A DNA stretch of 64,000 nt from Sphingopyxis sp. 113P3 (GTDB lineage Bacteria > Pseudomonadota > Alphaproteobacteria > Sphingomonadales > Sphingomonadaceae): the NCBI RefSeq assembly GCF_001278035.1, contig NZ_CP009452.1:1211501-1275500 (forward strand), given 5' to 3'. Under the pieces are notes generated by a model, which worked only from the letters and a program-made list of their open reading frames with translations, did no database searches and had not been told where the DNA came from. Of the stretch, positions 48,764 to 58,455 are shown in pieces; the first letter of the stretch is position 1, and each line of letters opens with the position of its first letter. A program made the position numbers and the translations under genes.

Positions 48764-50017
48764 ATGACGATGCATCGGCGGCAATTCATGGGCGTGGCAG
48801 CCATAGGAGGACTTGCAGCAAGCCTGCCCGCTGCCAGCCGGGCAGCGGATGATTTTGCAGGTCTTCCCAACATGGCGAAGGATGCGCAGCCGATCGGCGC
48901 CGACGAGCTTAAGGCCCGGCTCGCCAAGGCGGCAGGGCTGCTGCGCGCGCACGATATGGACGCGCTGCTCATCGAGCCGGGCGCAAGCCTCATCTATTTC
49001 ACCGGCGTTCACTGGTGGCGCAGCGAGCGGCTCACCGCGGCCGTGCTGACGCGCGAGGGTGAAGTTGCGATCATAACGCCCTTCTTCGAGGAACCTTCGG
49101 TTCGCGAGAGCCTCAGCGTCGAAGCCGAGGTGCTGACCTGGGACGAGGATGAAAATCCGCTTGGAGTCGTCGCGGCATGGCTTGCGAGGCGCGGGCTCGC
49201 CAAGGGCCGGATCGGCGTTGAAGAAACGGTGCGCTATTTCGCGGTCGACGGTCTCGAAAAGGCGATGCCCGGTGTCGCAGTGGTCAATGGCGCTCCGGTC
49301 GTGCGGGGATGCCGGATGATCAAGTCGGCGACCGAGATCGCGCTGATGCAGCTTGCAACCGATATCACCATCGCGGCCTATCGCTACACCGCGCCGCGCG
49401 TCGAGGCGGGGATGACCCCCGCCGACATCGGCGCGATCATGAACGGCGCGACCAGGGCGCTTGGCGGCTCACCCGAATTCGCGCTCGTTCTTCTCGGCGA
49501 GGCGAGCGCCTATCCTCACGGAAGCGGCAAGCCGCAGCGGGTGCGGAAGGGCGAAGTCGTGCTGATGGACTGCGGCTGCAACGTCCACGGTTATCAGTCC
49601 GACGTTTCGCGAAGCTGGGTGCACGGGGCCGCGACGGCGCGCCAGCGTCAGGTCTGGGAGGAAATGCGCAAGGGCCAGCTCGTCGCTTTCAAGGCTGCGA
49701 AGATCGGCGTTCCAGCCGGGGCGGTCGATGACGCGGTTCGCACCTATTATGAAAGTCTCGGATACGGCCCCGGCTATAAGCTTCCCGGCACCTCGCACCG
49801 CACCGGGCACGGCATCGGGCTCGATGGCCACGAACCCGTCAACCTGGTGCGCGGCGAGACGACGAAGCTCGCCCCGGGCATGTGCTTCTCGAACGAGCCT
49901 GGCATCTACATTCCCGGCGAGTTCGGCATTCGCCTCGAGGATTGCTTTTACATGACCGAAAGCGGGCCGAAATGGTTCAGCGAGCCGCCGCTTTCATTCG
50001 ACCGGCCGCTCGGCTGA
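48764..50017 (+). CDS. Tat-exported M24-family aminopeptidase/prolidase-like protein
   Basis: A 417-residue protein with a Tat signal (HRRQFMGVAAIGGLAA, cleavage near ASRA). The C-terminal pita-bread domain has the M24 metal ligands: Asp in VLMDCGC, Asp in YQSDVSR, His in HRTGHGIGLDGHE, Glu in SNEPGIY and Glu in IRLEDCF. It should cleave Xaa-Pro or dipeptide substrates in the periplasm. It follows namZ by 11 bases and overlaps the convergent DUF817 gene by 24 bases. Confidence 0.9.
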   Translation: MTMHRRQFMGVAAIGGLAASLPAASRAADDFAGLPNMAKDAQPIGADELKARLAKAAGLLRAHDMDALLIEPGASLIYFTGVHWWRSERLTAAVLTREGEVAIITPFFEEPSVRESLSVEAEVLTWDEDENPLGVVAAWLARRGLAKGRIGVEETVRYFAVDGLEKAMPGVAVVNGAPVVRGCRMIKSATEIALMQLATDITIAAYRYTAPRVEAGMTPADIGAIMNGATRALGGSPEFALVLLGEASAYPHGSGKPQRVRKGEVVLMDCGCNVHGYQSDVSRSWVHGAATARQRQVWEEMRKGQLVAFKAAKIGVPAGAVDDAVRTYYESLGYGPGYKLPGTSHRTGHGIGLDGHEPVNLVRGETTKLAPGMCFSNEPGIYIPGEFGIRLEDCFYMTESGPKWFSEPPLSFDRPLG

Positions 50018-51220
50018 CGCGCTTTCTTGCTGCCAAATGACGAATCTAGCCTTTTCGGTCGAACGCATCGCGGCCGTCATCTTGGCATGATCGAAGCCGG
50101 GCAGGGCCGTGACCCAGTCCATGACCCTGTCTTCCCCGGCCGCACCCTGGGGAGAGGTCAATCTCACCTGATTATCGGCGCCGAGGAAATGCCACCAAAG
50201 GTCGATCCCCCAGGGGCCGCTATCGTTCGTCTCGATGGCGATGCTGCAAATGTCGGATGGCGGACAGGCCCCTGTTTCCCCTTCAGGACCGGTTACGGTG
50301 AGGGCATGATTGTCGATCGTCACGATCCAGCCGGCTTCAGGATCAAGAAACGGCGCCGCCTTCCTCCCTGGTGCGCCGGGCACCCTCGGCCGCTGGACAA
50401 GGCTGACCAATACGAATGAGATGATCATCAACAAATACCAGCTGCCGAGCTTGGCGATCCCGACCATCTGCCAGCCACTCTCCTGGTTGGGATAGGTCCA
50501 GGCCCGGGCGAACGTGCCGATATTCTCGGCGAACCAGATAAAGAGTGCGACGAGCGCCCAGCCGAGGAGAAGCGGCATCCGGCGGTGGATATGGAGCGGG
50601 CGGAACCAGACCTGGCAGCGCCAGAAAAGCAGCGCGGTCGCAGCGAACAGGAGCCAGCGGATGTCAGGCAGCCAGTGGTGCGCAAAGAAATTAACATAGA
50701 TCGCCGCGGCCAGGGCGTAGCTTGTCCAGGCGGGCGGATAGTGCGTGTAGCGAAAATCGAAGATCCGCCACACACGCGCGATATAACTGCCGACCGCGGC
50801 GTACATGAAGCCCGAGAAGAGCGGCACGGCGCCGATGTGAAGGAGGCTCGCCTCGGGATATTGCCACGACCCCGCGGCGGTCTTGAAAAGCTCCATCACC
50901 GTGCCGACGATGTGGAAAAGGAGGATGACGATGGCCTCCTTCGGCGTCTCGAGGCGGAAGGCGAGCATCGAGAGCTGGATCAGGATCGCGCCGATCGTAA
51001 TCGCATCGTAGCGGTGAAGCGGCGCATCATCAGGCCAGAAAAGATGGGTCGCGAGCAGAAGCGCCAGCATCAGCGCGCCGAAGAGACAGGCCCAGCCCTG
51101 CTTGAAGCCGAAGACGAGAAATTCGAGAAACCAGCCGCGCGGTCCGGGCTCGACGGCCATCGCCTCGAGCCGGGCGCGGACGCGGTAGAAGCGCGAATGG
51201 GCGCGGCGCGGCTCAGACAT
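49994..51220 (-). CDS. DUF817 integral membrane protein with C-terminal extension
   Basis: A 408-residue protein. The membrane part matches DUF817 (LAFRLETPKEAIVILLFHIVGTVMELFKTAAGSWQYPE, GFMYAAVGSYIARVWRIFDFRYTHYPPAW) with about eight predicted helices. After about residue 290 a soluble C-terminal tail follows (WIVTIDNHALTVTGPEGETG...GIDLWWHFLGADNQVRL). No function is established to my knowledge. It overlaps amj by eight bases, so co-translation is likely. Confidence 0.85.
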   Translation of the reverse strand: MSEPRRAHSRFYRVRARLEAMAVEPGPRGWFLEFLVFGFKQGWACLFGALMLALLLATHLFWPDDAPLHRYDAITIGAILIQLSMLAFRLETPKEAIVILLFHIVGTVMELFKTAAGSWQYPEASLLHIGAVPLFSGFMYAAVGSYIARVWRIFDFRYTHYPPAWTSYALAAAIYVNFFAHHWLPDIRWLLFAATALLFWRCQVWFRPLHIHRRMPLLLGWALVALFIWFAENIGTFARAWTYPNQESGWQMVGIAKLGSWYLLMIISFVLVSLVQRPRVPGAPGRKAAPFLDPEAGWIVTIDNHALTVTGPEGETGACPPSDICSIAIETNDSGPWGIDLWWHFLGADNQVRLTSPQGAAGEDRVMDWVTALPGFDHAKMTAAMRSTEKARFVIWQQESASAERPVE

Positions 51221-52019
51221 GGACGGCGACCAGCGCGATCAATGAGGCGGCGGGGAGGAGCAGGGCTTGCGCGAGAATCGTGCCGGCGAGCCGGCTCAGC
51301 GAAATGAAGGTGATCGCGCGGCGAAAATCGGCCTCGTCGACTTTCCCTTCGACCGCGTCGTCGGTCATCACCGACAGCTGCGGGTCGATAAAGGCGAAGA
51401 GCAGGATCGTCGCAAAGCCGTTGATGAGGGCCGATAGCTGCGAGGCGGTGACGCGGAACTCGGGCGCAAGGTAGCCTGCGTAAAGCGACGCGACCACGCC
51501 GACCGCGAGGAGTGATTGCGCAAGGCAATTGGCGATGAGAACGCCCCAGCCGATGCCGCGCGGCATATGCCAGCCTTTTAGGTGGGCAAGGCTCGGGAGG
51601 CGCAGCGACTGGCGCAGGGCGCGCAGCCCCGCAGGGCTTGCCGCCTTGAGCGCGAGCTTCGTTGTCGAGCGATTGTTTTGATACCAGCCGATCGCAGCGG
51701 CAAATATCCGCTGTCCGGTCGGGACGAGCAAGATGCCGATCAGCGTGGCGAGGCTTGCCGCTGCGAGAACGAGCTGCATGTCAAGAAACAGCGAGACGCC
51801 GGTGCCATCATGGATTCGCGTCTCGATCCGTTTTGCAAGGAAGGGACCCAGAAAGCTGTTCGAGGTGCGCGAGAAGAGCACGAGGATGTTGAACAGCGCG
51901 AACGACATCGCGATCCGCCGTGTTCGCACGCCCGCGATCCGCGCGGCATAGGCCAGCGCGCCGATCAGGTTGATGAAGCCGGTGAGCGCGAGGATGATGA
52001 CGAGGGGGAGGTCGATCAT
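51213..52019 (-). CDS. amj: Amj-family lipid II flippase
   Basis: A 268-residue polytopic protein from ATG 52019, opening MIDLPLVIILALTGFINLIGALAYAARIAGVRTRRIAMSFALFNILVLFSRTSNSFLGPFLAKRIE, the Amj/YdaH signature, with about six to seven predicted helices. Amj is an alternative flippase that moves lipid II across the membrane for peptidoglycan synthesis. It lies upstream of, and overlaps, the DUF817 gene. Confidence 0.88.
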   Translation of the reverse strand: MIDLPLVIILALTGFINLIGALAYAARIAGVRTRRIAMSFALFNILVLFSRTSNSFLGPFLAKRIETRIHDGTGVSLFLDMQLVLAAASLATLIGILLVPTGQRIFAAAIGWYQNNRSTTKLALKAASPAGLRALRQSLRLPSLAHLKGWHMPRGIGWGVLIANCLAQSLLAVGVVASLYAGYLAPEFRVTASQLSALINGFATILLFAFIDPQLSVMTDDAVEGKVDEADFRRAITFISLSRLAGTILAQALLLPAASLIALVAVHV

Positions 52020-52182
52020 CGACCGGGTCCTTCGAGCGTAACATTCTCCTTGCCCGCCCACCTCGAACGTGCCCCGGAGACGGTCTCCTCCGGGCGTGAG
52101 AGGAGAGCGGTCGCCCCGGAACGCTCAGCGCGAGCGGATGCGAGACATATGGTAGAAGGGGGTAGCGCGCAGGCCAGCGCCG

Positions 52183-53361
52183 TCAATGCTTTCGCGTCAG
52201 CTCGCGCATCGCATCGTCGAGCCCCGCAAGAGTGAGGGGATACATGCGCTCGTTCATCAGCTGCTTGATCATCTTGACCGACTGGGTGTAGCCCCAATGC
52301 GCCTCGGGCACGGGGTTCAGCCAGACGGCGGCGGGATAGACATTGGTCATGCGCTGCAGCCACACCGCGCCCGCCTCTTCGTTGAAATGCTCGACGCTGC
52401 CGCCCGGATGGCTGATCTCATAGGCGCTCATCGACGCGTCGCCGACGAATACCAGTTTGTAATCATGGCCATATTTGTGGAGGATGTCCCACATGGGCGT
52501 CCGCTCGGACCAGCGGCGCTTGTTGTCCTTCCACACGCCCTCATAGGGGCAATTGTGGAAATAGAAGAATTCGAGATTCTTGAATTCGCTGGTCGCGGCG
52601 CTGAACAATTCCTCGCACAGCTTGATGAAGGGGTCCATCGAGCCCCCGACGTCGAGGAAGAGGAGGAGCTTCACCGCGTTGCGCCGTTCGGGGCGCATGC
52701 GGATATCGAGCCAGCCCTGCCGCGCCGTGCCGTCGATGGTGCCCGGGATGTCGAGCTCGTCGGCGGCGCCTTCGCGCGCGAACTTGCGAAGACGGCGCAG
52801 CGCGATCTTGATGTTGCGGGTACCGAGCTCCTTGGTGTTGTCGAGGTTCTGGAACTCGCGTTTTTCCCAGACCTTGAGCGCCCTTTTGTGCTTGCTCTCG
52901 CCGCCGATCCGCACGCCTTCGGGGTTGTAGCCCGAGTTTCCGAAGGGGGAGGTGCCTCCCGTGCCGATCCACTTGTTGCCGCCCTGGTGGCGCTTTTGCT
53001 GTTCCTCGAGCCGCTTCTTCAGCGTCTCCATGATCTCGTCCCACGAGCCGAGCGACTTGATCGCGTCCATTTCTTCCTGGGTGAGATATTTCTCGGCGAC
53101 GGCTTTCAGCCACTCCTCGGGCACATCGACCGGGTTCTGGCCATAATCGGTGATGAGCCCCTTGAAGACCTTGTTGAACACCTGGTCGAAGCGGTCGAGC
53201 AGCCCCTCGTCCTTCACGTAGATGGCGCGCGAGAGATAGTAGAATTGCTCGGGGCTGCGGTCGATCACCTCGCGGTCGAGCGCCTCCAGCAGCATCAGAT
53301 GCTCTTTTAGGCTGGCAGGAATGCCTGCGGCCCGCAGCTCGTCGAGAAAGCCGAAAAACAT
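52183..53361 (-). CDS. CoxE-like VWA-domain protein
   Basis: A 392-residue protein from ATG 53361: N-terminal FFGFLDELRAAGIPASLKEHLMLLEAL, a charged middle and a VWA domain with a MIDAS-type motif LLFLDVGGSMDPF and KLVFVGDASMSAYE. Proteins of this type (CoxE/COG3552) normally pair with a MoxR-type AAA ATPase to insert metals or mature enzymes. No such ATPase gene is visible next to it here. Full length. Confidence 0.85.
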   Translation of the reverse strand: MFFGFLDELRAAGIPASLKEHLMLLEALDREVIDRSPEQFYYLSRAIYVKDEGLLDRFDQVFNKVFKGLITDYGQNPVDVPEEWLKAVAEKYLTQEEMDAIKSLGSWDEIMETLKKRLEEQQKRHQGGNKWIGTGGTSPFGNSGYNPEGVRIGGESKHKRALKVWEKREFQNLDNTKELGTRNIKIALRRLRKFAREGAADELDIPGTIDGTARQGWLDIRMRPERRNAVKLLLFLDVGGSMDPFIKLCEELFSAATSEFKNLEFFYFHNCPYEGVWKDNKRRWSERTPMWDILHKYGHDYKLVFVGDASMSAYEISHPGGSVEHFNEEAGAVWLQRMTNVYPAAVWLNPVPEAHWGYTQSVKMIKQLMNERMYPLTLAGLDDAMRELTRKH

Positions 53362-53435
53362 GGATAGCGGCGTAACCCGTCCCGCGGGCCGACGCAACTG
53401 CTTTACGTAAACGGAAACTCAGCTTGAGAAGAGCG

Positions 53436-53462
53436 CCCCTATAGTATAGGGGGGTATGGTAT
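53436..53462 (+). promoter_or_regulatory. DmeR/RcnR-type operator
   Basis: CCCCTATAGTATAGGGGGG followed by TATGGTAT lies immediately before the repressor ATG at 53461. It contains a palindrome around TATAGTATA and a G-tract flanked by TAT(A/G)GTAT, resembling RcnR/DmeR/FrmR operators (G/C tract with flanking AT-rich inverted repeats). Repressor binding would block transcription of the dmeRF operon until metal is present. Confidence 0.7.
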
Positions 53463-53733
53463 GAGCCATCTTGCCACCCGTCCCGAACTCCTCGCCCGCG
53501 TGCGCCGCATTGCAGGCCAGGTCGCTGCCGTCGAAAAGGCGCTCGCGGCGAATGAAAGCTGCGCGACCGTCCTTCACCGCGTCGCCGCGGTGCGGGGCGC
53601 CGTCAATGGATTGCTTGACGAAGTGATCGCCGAACATCTGACCGAGCATGTTGCGCTTCCGGGCCTTAGCGATGCCGAGCGCGCCGCGGGCGCCGACGAA
53701 CTGCTGGCGGTCATCCGCCGCTACGCGAAATAG
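53461..53733 (+). CDS. dmeR: RcnR/DmeR-type metal-responsive repressor
   Basis: A 90-residue CsoR/RcnR-family protein (PELLARVRRIAGQVAAVEKALAANESCATVLHRVAAVRGAVNGL). His3, Cys34, His59 and His63 match the Co/Ni ligand set of RcnR (His3, Cys35, His60, His64) after a one-residue shift; FrmR formaldehyde sensors lack the last His. It should release DNA on binding Co or Ni. The exporter gene follows by 10 bases. Confidence 0.85.
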   Translation: MSHLATRPELLARVRRIAGQVAAVEKALAANESCATVLHRVAAVRGAVNGLLDEVIAEHLTEHVALPGLSDAERAAGADELLAVIRRYAK

Positions 53734-53743
53734 GGAGCGGGTG

Positions 53744-54652
53744 ATGTCCGAGAGCGAATCCGCCGCGGCCCAGCCGCTTCACGATTTTCTTGGCGCGTCG
53801 CACGACGACAATGCCAGGCGCACGCTTTGGGTCGTTGCGCTCACCGCGGTGATGATGGTGGCAGAAATTGCCGCGGGTTATTGGACGGGGTCAATGGCGC
53901 TTCTCGCCGACGGCTTCCACATGGCGACCCACGCCGGGGCGCTCGGGCTTGCGGCACTTGCCTATCGTTATGCGAAGAACCACCGCCACGACCCGCGGTT
54001 CAGCTTCGGAACCGGCAAGGTCGGCGACCTCACGGGCTTCGCCTCCGCGCTGATCCTCGGCATCTTCTCGATCGGGATCGCGGTCGAATCGGTCCTGCGC
54101 CTCTTCGATCCGGTGCGCGTCGATTTCATGAGCGCCGCGCTGGTCGCGGCGCTCGGACTTGCGGTCAATATCGCGAGCGCGCTCATGCTGATGGGCGGGC
54201 ATGATCACGATCACGATCACGATCATGGAGCCGGGGGGCATCGCCATGGACATGACAACAATCTGCGCTCGGCCTATTTCCACGTCCTCGCCGACGCACT
54301 GACGTCGCTCCTTGCGATCGCAGCCTTGCTCGCGGGGCGCTACCTCGGGCTTTGGTGGATGGACCCTGCGATGGGCATTATCGGCGCACTCGTCATCGCG
54401 CGCTGGTCATGGAGCCTGATGCGCGACACCGCCGCCATCCTTCTCGATGAAACCGACGCCGAACTGGCCGAGGCGCTGCGCGAGAGGATCGGCTCGATCA
54501 GCGGCCTGCGCCTCATCGACCTTCACGTCTGGCGTGTGGGTCCGCAGGCGCGCGCTGCGATTGTCGAGGTCGAGGGAGACAGCGCCCCTTCGCAGCTGCG
54601 AAGCTGCCTTGCGGACCTTCATCTTGCGCATCTCACGATCGCAGTTCGCTGA
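53744..54652 (+). CDS. dmeF: DmeF-type cation-diffusion-facilitator (Co/Ni efflux)
   Basis: A 302-residue protein from ATG 53744 with six predicted helices, metal-site motifs in helix 2 (ADGFHMATHAG) and helix 5 (HVLADALTSLL), a His-rich loop (HDHDHDHDHGAGGHRHGHD) and a C-terminal cytosolic domain (LIDLHVWRVGPQARAAIVEVEG). It exports Co/Ni in exchange for protons. It forms an operon with the repressor, whose operator is recognisable. Confidence 0.9.
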   Translation: MSESESAAAQPLHDFLGASHDDNARRTLWVVALTAVMMVAEIAAGYWTGSMALLADGFHMATHAGALGLAALAYRYAKNHRHDPRFSFGTGKVGDLTGFASALILGIFSIGIAVESVLRLFDPVRVDFMSAALVAALGLAVNIASALMLMGGHDHDHDHDHGAGGHRHGHDNNLRSAYFHVLADALTSLLAIAALLAGRYLGLWWMDPAMGIIGALVIARWSWSLMRDTAAILLDETDAELAEALRERIGSISGLRLIDLHVWRVGPQARAAIVEVEGDSAPSQLRSCLADLHLAHLTIAVR

Positions 54653-54759
54653 GTGCGCACGCTTTTTCCGGTCCGCGTTGCTGGCGATCCGGTACAATAC
54701 GCCTTGCCTTGACCCGCTATAAGCCTGCATCTTTCATAACGGGCAACAGGGGTGAGGCG

Positions 54760-56772
54760 ATGACGGCACCGTTCAATTTCGGGCAGCTCAAATTCTTGAA
54801 GGCGCTGACCGAGGCGCTGTTCCATGAAGCCGAAATGGTGATTTCACCCGATCAGGTGGTTGCCAATGTCTGCGACCTGTTCGCGAAGGTCGGCGGGACG
54901 AAGCTCGACGAAATCCGGCTGTCGCTCACCGCGACCGAGATCGTGCTCGGGCCGCTTTTTGCCGCCTCGCGCGTCGAAACGCGCGCAAAGCGCATTCGGG
55001 ACCGGCTCCAGAACAGCCAGATTGATCTTTTTCAGGACATGGCGCGGCTGAGGGGTATCATCTACGCCTGCTATTATGGTCATTGGCAGCCGGGCGTGGA
55101 GCCCGGGGACCAGGATGCCAATGCCGCGAACCCGGTCCACGCCCAGATCGGCTTTACCCTCCCGAAGTTCCGCCAGCGGGGCGCAGGCGAGATGCCGATC
55201 ACGCGCATCGACGGGCGCGAGATCGATCCCGCGCATGTCCTCGGCGCCGCCGATATCGCGCCCGAATATGACGTGATCGTCGTGGGATCGGGGGCGGGGG
55301 GCGCCGTCGCGGCCTATAATGTCGCAGCGCAGGGCTACAAGGTGCTGATCGTCGAGGCCGGGCCCTTCTATCCCTCGCACCATATCACCCACCATGAACT
55401 CGACATGGTTGCAGAGCTCTTCAAACATGGCGCGCTCCAAACATCGACCAACCGCGACTTCGTCGTGTTCCAGGGGCGCTGCGTCGGCGGATCCTCGACG
55501 ATCAACAACGGCATCTGTCTGCGTGTGAACGAGGCAGGGCGCACGCATCCCGATGCGCCCGATGTCCTCGCGCGCTGGTCGAGCATGGGGGCGCCGATCG
55601 ATGCTGCGGCCTTTCACGCAAGCTATGACGCGGTCCAGGAAAAGCTCGGCATTGCAAGGATCGAGCCGCGCAGCGGGCGCCACAATGGCCCCCATCTGCT
55701 GAATGGCTGGGCGGCCTATGCGGCGGCCTCGCAGGACCCCAGGCAGCAGCGCGCGGTCGCCGACTGGTTTGCGAAGAATTTCGGTCCGCCCGGCACCGCG
55801 ACCGCATGCGCCTATTGCGGCTATTGCAATTCTGGATGCGCCTATGGCCGGCGGATGGGGATGGCGCAGACCTATCTTCCCGAGGCATGCCGCGATTTCG
55901 GCGCGCGCATCCTTCCAGGAACCAAGGCCGACCGGATCATCTGGCAGACGGCCATCGATGGGCGGCGCGAGGCGGAAGCCGTCCGGCTGGTCCTTCCCGA
56001 CGGGTCGAAGGCGCTCGTGCGCGCCCGGGTCGGCGTGATCGTTGCCGCCGGCACCATCGCCTCATCGAAGCTTCTCGATCGCAGCGATATCGCGGGCACG
56101 GGCCGCAACATATCGCTCAATGTCGCCTCGCCGGTCGTCGCCCTGATGGGCGAAGGCGCCGGCGGCGATGCCTGGGACGAGGACCAGATGTCGAGCTATG
56201 TCGACTGCGGCGATTATCTGCTCGAGAGCCATTTCCAGCCGCCGATGTCGATGGCCTCGCTCATGCCCGGATGGTTTGCCGACCATAGCGCGCGAATGAA
56301 GAATTATGGCCGCGTCCACTCGGCAGGTATATTGTTCCCTGCCGACCGCCGGGGGCGGGTGAAGGACGGCAAGCTCAAATTCCAGCTCGACCGCGATGCC
56401 GATCTTCCCGTGCTGCGGCGCGCGATGGCGACGCTCACCAAGGTGCATTTTGCAGCTGGCGCGCTCGAATGCTACCCGGCGCTCACGGTCGGGCAGACGG
56501 TCACGCCCGACATGGACATCGATGGCTTCTTCGAAAGCGCCATTCGCGAATCCGACGACGTCACCCTCTCGAGCAGCCACCCGCACGGCGGCAACGCGAT
56601 CCACGAGGATCCCCGACATGGCATCGTCGATCCTGCGTGCCGCGTTCACGGAACGACGAACGTGCTCGTGACCGATGCGAGCGTCTTTCCCAGCTGCATT
56701 CGCGTCAACGCGCAGTGGACGACGATGGCGATGGCGCATTACGCCACGGGAAGGGGCGATCCTTTCCGCTGA
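54760..56772 (+). CDS. GMC-family oxidoreductase, long-chain alcohol oxidase-like
   Basis: A 670-residue protein from ATG 54760. The first about 180 residues form a helical N-terminal extension; the FAD site is [31 protein letters not shown], with [17 protein letters not shown] and the C-terminal [15 protein letters not shown] and ALFxxC-like end ([18 protein letters not shown]). A Cys cluster ([15 protein letters not shown]) is typical of plant-type fatty alcohol oxidases. It probably oxidises long-chain alcohols. It stands alone. Confidence 0.85.
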   Translation: MTAPFNFGQLKFLKALTEALFHEAEMVISPDQVVANVCDLFAKVGGTKLDEIRLSLTATEIVLGPLFAASRVETRAKRIRDRLQNSQIDLFQDMARLRGIIYACYYGHWQPGVEPGDQDANAANPVHAQIGFTLPKFRQRGAGEMPITRIDGREIDPAHVLGAADIAPEYDVIVVGSGAGGAVAAYNVAAQGYKVLIVEAGPFYPSHHITHHELDMVAELFKHGALQTSTNRDFVVFQGRCVGGSSTINNGICLRVNEAGRTHPDAPDVLARWSSMGAPIDAAAFHASYDAVQEKLGIARIEPRSGRHNGPHLLNGWAAYAAASQDPRQQRAVADWFAKNFGPPGTATACAYCGYCNSGCAYGRRMGMAQTYLPEACRDFGARILPGTKADRIIWQTAIDGRREAEAVRLVLPDGSKALVRARVGVIVAAGTIASSKLLDRSDIAGTGRNISLNVASPVVALMGEGAGGDAWDEDQMSSYVDCGDYLLESHFQPPMSMASLMPGWFADHSARMKNYGRVHSAGILFPADRRGRVKDGKLKFQLDRDADLPVLRRAMATLTKVHFAAGALECYPALTVGQTVTPDMDIDGFFESAIRESDDVTLSSSHPHGGNAIHEDPRHGIVDPACRVHGTTNVLVTDASVFPSCIRVNAQWTTMAMAHYATGRGDPFR

Positions 56773-56815
56773 CGGCGGCTTTTGTTCAGCCGTGCGCGCC
56801 GCTATGGGCGGCGCC

Positions 56816-57562
56816 ATGACCTTTACCGTTGCCGCCCTTTACCGTTTCGCCCCGTTTGACGATCCTGCCGGGCTGCGCCAGCCCCTGATCGAACTTTGCG
56901 CCGAACAGGCGATCAAGGGGACGCTGCTCCTTGCCCGCGAGGGGATCAACGGGACCATCGCCGGGAGCGCGGAGGGGATCGAAGCCGTGATTGCCCATAT
57001 CCGCGCGCTTCCGGGCTGCGCTGAACTCGATGTCAAATATTCCGCGGCCGCCGCCATGCCGTTCCAGCGGATGAAGGTGCGCCTCAAGAAGGAAATCGTG
57101 ACCATGAAGGTCGCCGGGATCGATCCGGCGCGCGATGCCGCGCCCTATGTCGCGCCTGCCGACTGGAACGCCATTGTCGATGATCCGGACACGGTGCTCA
57201 TCGACACGCGAAACGATTTCGAGGTGGGCTATGGCAGCTTTGAAGGCGCGCTTAACCCTCATACCAGGAGCTTTGGCGAATTTCCGGACTGGTGGCGGGC
57301 CAACGCCGAGCGCTTCGCGGGAAAGCGCATTGCCATGTTCTGCACCGGCGGCATCCGCTGCGAGAAATCGACGGCCTTCTTGAGGAGCGAGGGCGTCGAG
57401 GATGTCGTTCACCTCAAGGGCGGCATCCTCGCCTATCTTGAGCAGGTTCCCGCGATCGAGAGCCGCTGGCACGGGAGCTGCTTCGTCTTCGACGAGCGCG
57501 TCAGCGTTGGCCACGGGCTCGTCGAAATAGGAGAAAAGGACGGGCAGGACCCTCCTCGATGA
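56816..57562 (+). CDS. trhO: tRNA uridine-34 hydroxylase TrhO (rhodanese family)
   Basis: A 248-residue protein from ATG 56816: N-terminal acylphosphatase-like domain ([32 protein letters not shown]) and a rhodanese domain with catalytic Cys in [13 protein letters not shown]. It matches YceA/TrhO, which makes 5-hydroxyuridine at tRNA position 34. Its end nearly abuts the convergent methyltransferase gene. Confidence 0.93.
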   Translation: MTFTVAALYRFAPFDDPAGLRQPLIELCAEQAIKGTLLLAREGINGTIAGSAEGIEAVIAHIRALPGCAELDVKYSAAAAMPFQRMKVRLKKEIVTMKVAGIDPARDAAPYVAPADWNAIVDDPDTVLIDTRNDFEVGYGSFEGALNPHTRSFGEFPDWWRANAERFAGKRIAMFCTGGIRCEKSTAFLRSEGVEDVVHLKGGILAYLEQVPAIESRWHGSCFVFDERVSVGHGLVEIGEKDGQDPPR

Positions 57563-57566
57563 AAGA

Positions 57567-58190
57567 TCAGCGAATATGGGCAGTCCCATATTCGACCCAC
57601 CCAAAGGGTCGGGGGGTCCTCGGCGTATAGCGTGCGCCGCGGCGTTCGACCGCGAAGCCCGCGCCGGCATAGGCCTTAGATATGGGGCGGGTGAGGTGGC
57701 AATTGCCCCCAATCCGCTTCCATAGGGGCTCGATCCGCCGCTGCCATTTTGCGACGCCGCAATCGGGCGCGGCGCCATGTTCGAGAAAAAGCGCGGTCCC
57801 GCCTGGCTTCAGCACGCGGCGGATTTCGGCGAGCACCGCAGCCTGGTCGGCGACCGAGCAGAGGGTGAAGGTCGTGACGACAGTGTCGAATCGATCGCTC
57901 TCAAACGGCATCGCCTCGGCGATGCCGCCCCTGATATCGGCCTCGATGCCGCGCGCCTTGGCGGCCGCCCGGCTCATCGCGAGCAGTTCGGGCGAGGGAT
58001 CAAGGCCGCTGAAACCCGTAATCCGCGCGGGCTCATAAAATTCCATGTTGATGCCGCCGCCGCAGCCAAGCTCGAGCACGTCGCCCGCCGCTTGCGGCAC
58101 GACCTCGCTGCGCAGTTTCATGATCTGCCCCTGCGAGCAGGCGCATTTGATGAGGCGCGGGACCCCGTGACGCTCCCACCAGCTGCTCAT
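57567..58190 (-). CDS. Class I SAM-dependent methyltransferase
   Basis: A 207-residue protein of the UbiE/Methyltransf_11 type: VLELGCGGGINMEFY (motif I), SGLDPSPELL (motif II), DTVVTTFTLCSVAD and IRRVLKPGGTALFLEHG. The substrate is not evident; relatives act on phospholipids or quinones. It overlaps a small membrane protein gene upstream by four bases. Confidence 0.88.
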   Translation of the reverse strand: MSSWWERHGVPRLIKCACSQGQIMKLRSEVVPQAAGDVLELGCGGGINMEFYEPARITGFSGLDPSPELLAMSRAAAKARGIEADIRGGIAEAMPFESDRFDTVVTTFTLCSVADQAAVLAEIRRVLKPGGTALFLEHGAAPDCGVAKWQRRIEPLWKRIGGNCHLTRPISKAYAGAGFAVERRGARYTPRTPRPFGWVEYGTAHIR

Positions 58191-58363
58191 CGCTTTTCTC
58201 CTGCCGTGCTCTTCGCGAGCCGCCCCGCGACGATCGCTCCGCCAGCGCCCGCCTCAGCCAGGATGTAGACCGCAAGCGCTGCGGCGAGCGCGGTGATGAT
58301 CGCAGCGACGAACTTCCAGTTGCGAAGGCGTGCTCTTTTTTCGGGTGCATCCCTCGCTGTCAC
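58187..58363 (-). CDS. Small single-helix membrane protein
   Basis: A 58-residue protein from GTG 58363, preceded by GGGGGAG. One membrane helix (FVAAIITALAAALAVYILA) lies between a basic N terminus (RDAPEKRARLRNWK) and a short Lys/Arg tail. Its stop overlaps the methyltransferase start, so they are co-translated. No known family. Confidence 0.5.
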   Translation of the reverse strand: MTARDAPEKRARLRNWKFVAAIITALAAALAVYILAEAGAGGAIVAGRLAKSTAGEKR

Positions 58364-58455
58364 CGGCTCTCCCCCTTGGCGCGCAAGGTGTCCCTTGCTA
58401 GCGCGATTGGCAACACCCATCTCTTCGCTCCGGCACAGGGCCGCAAAGGATCGTC

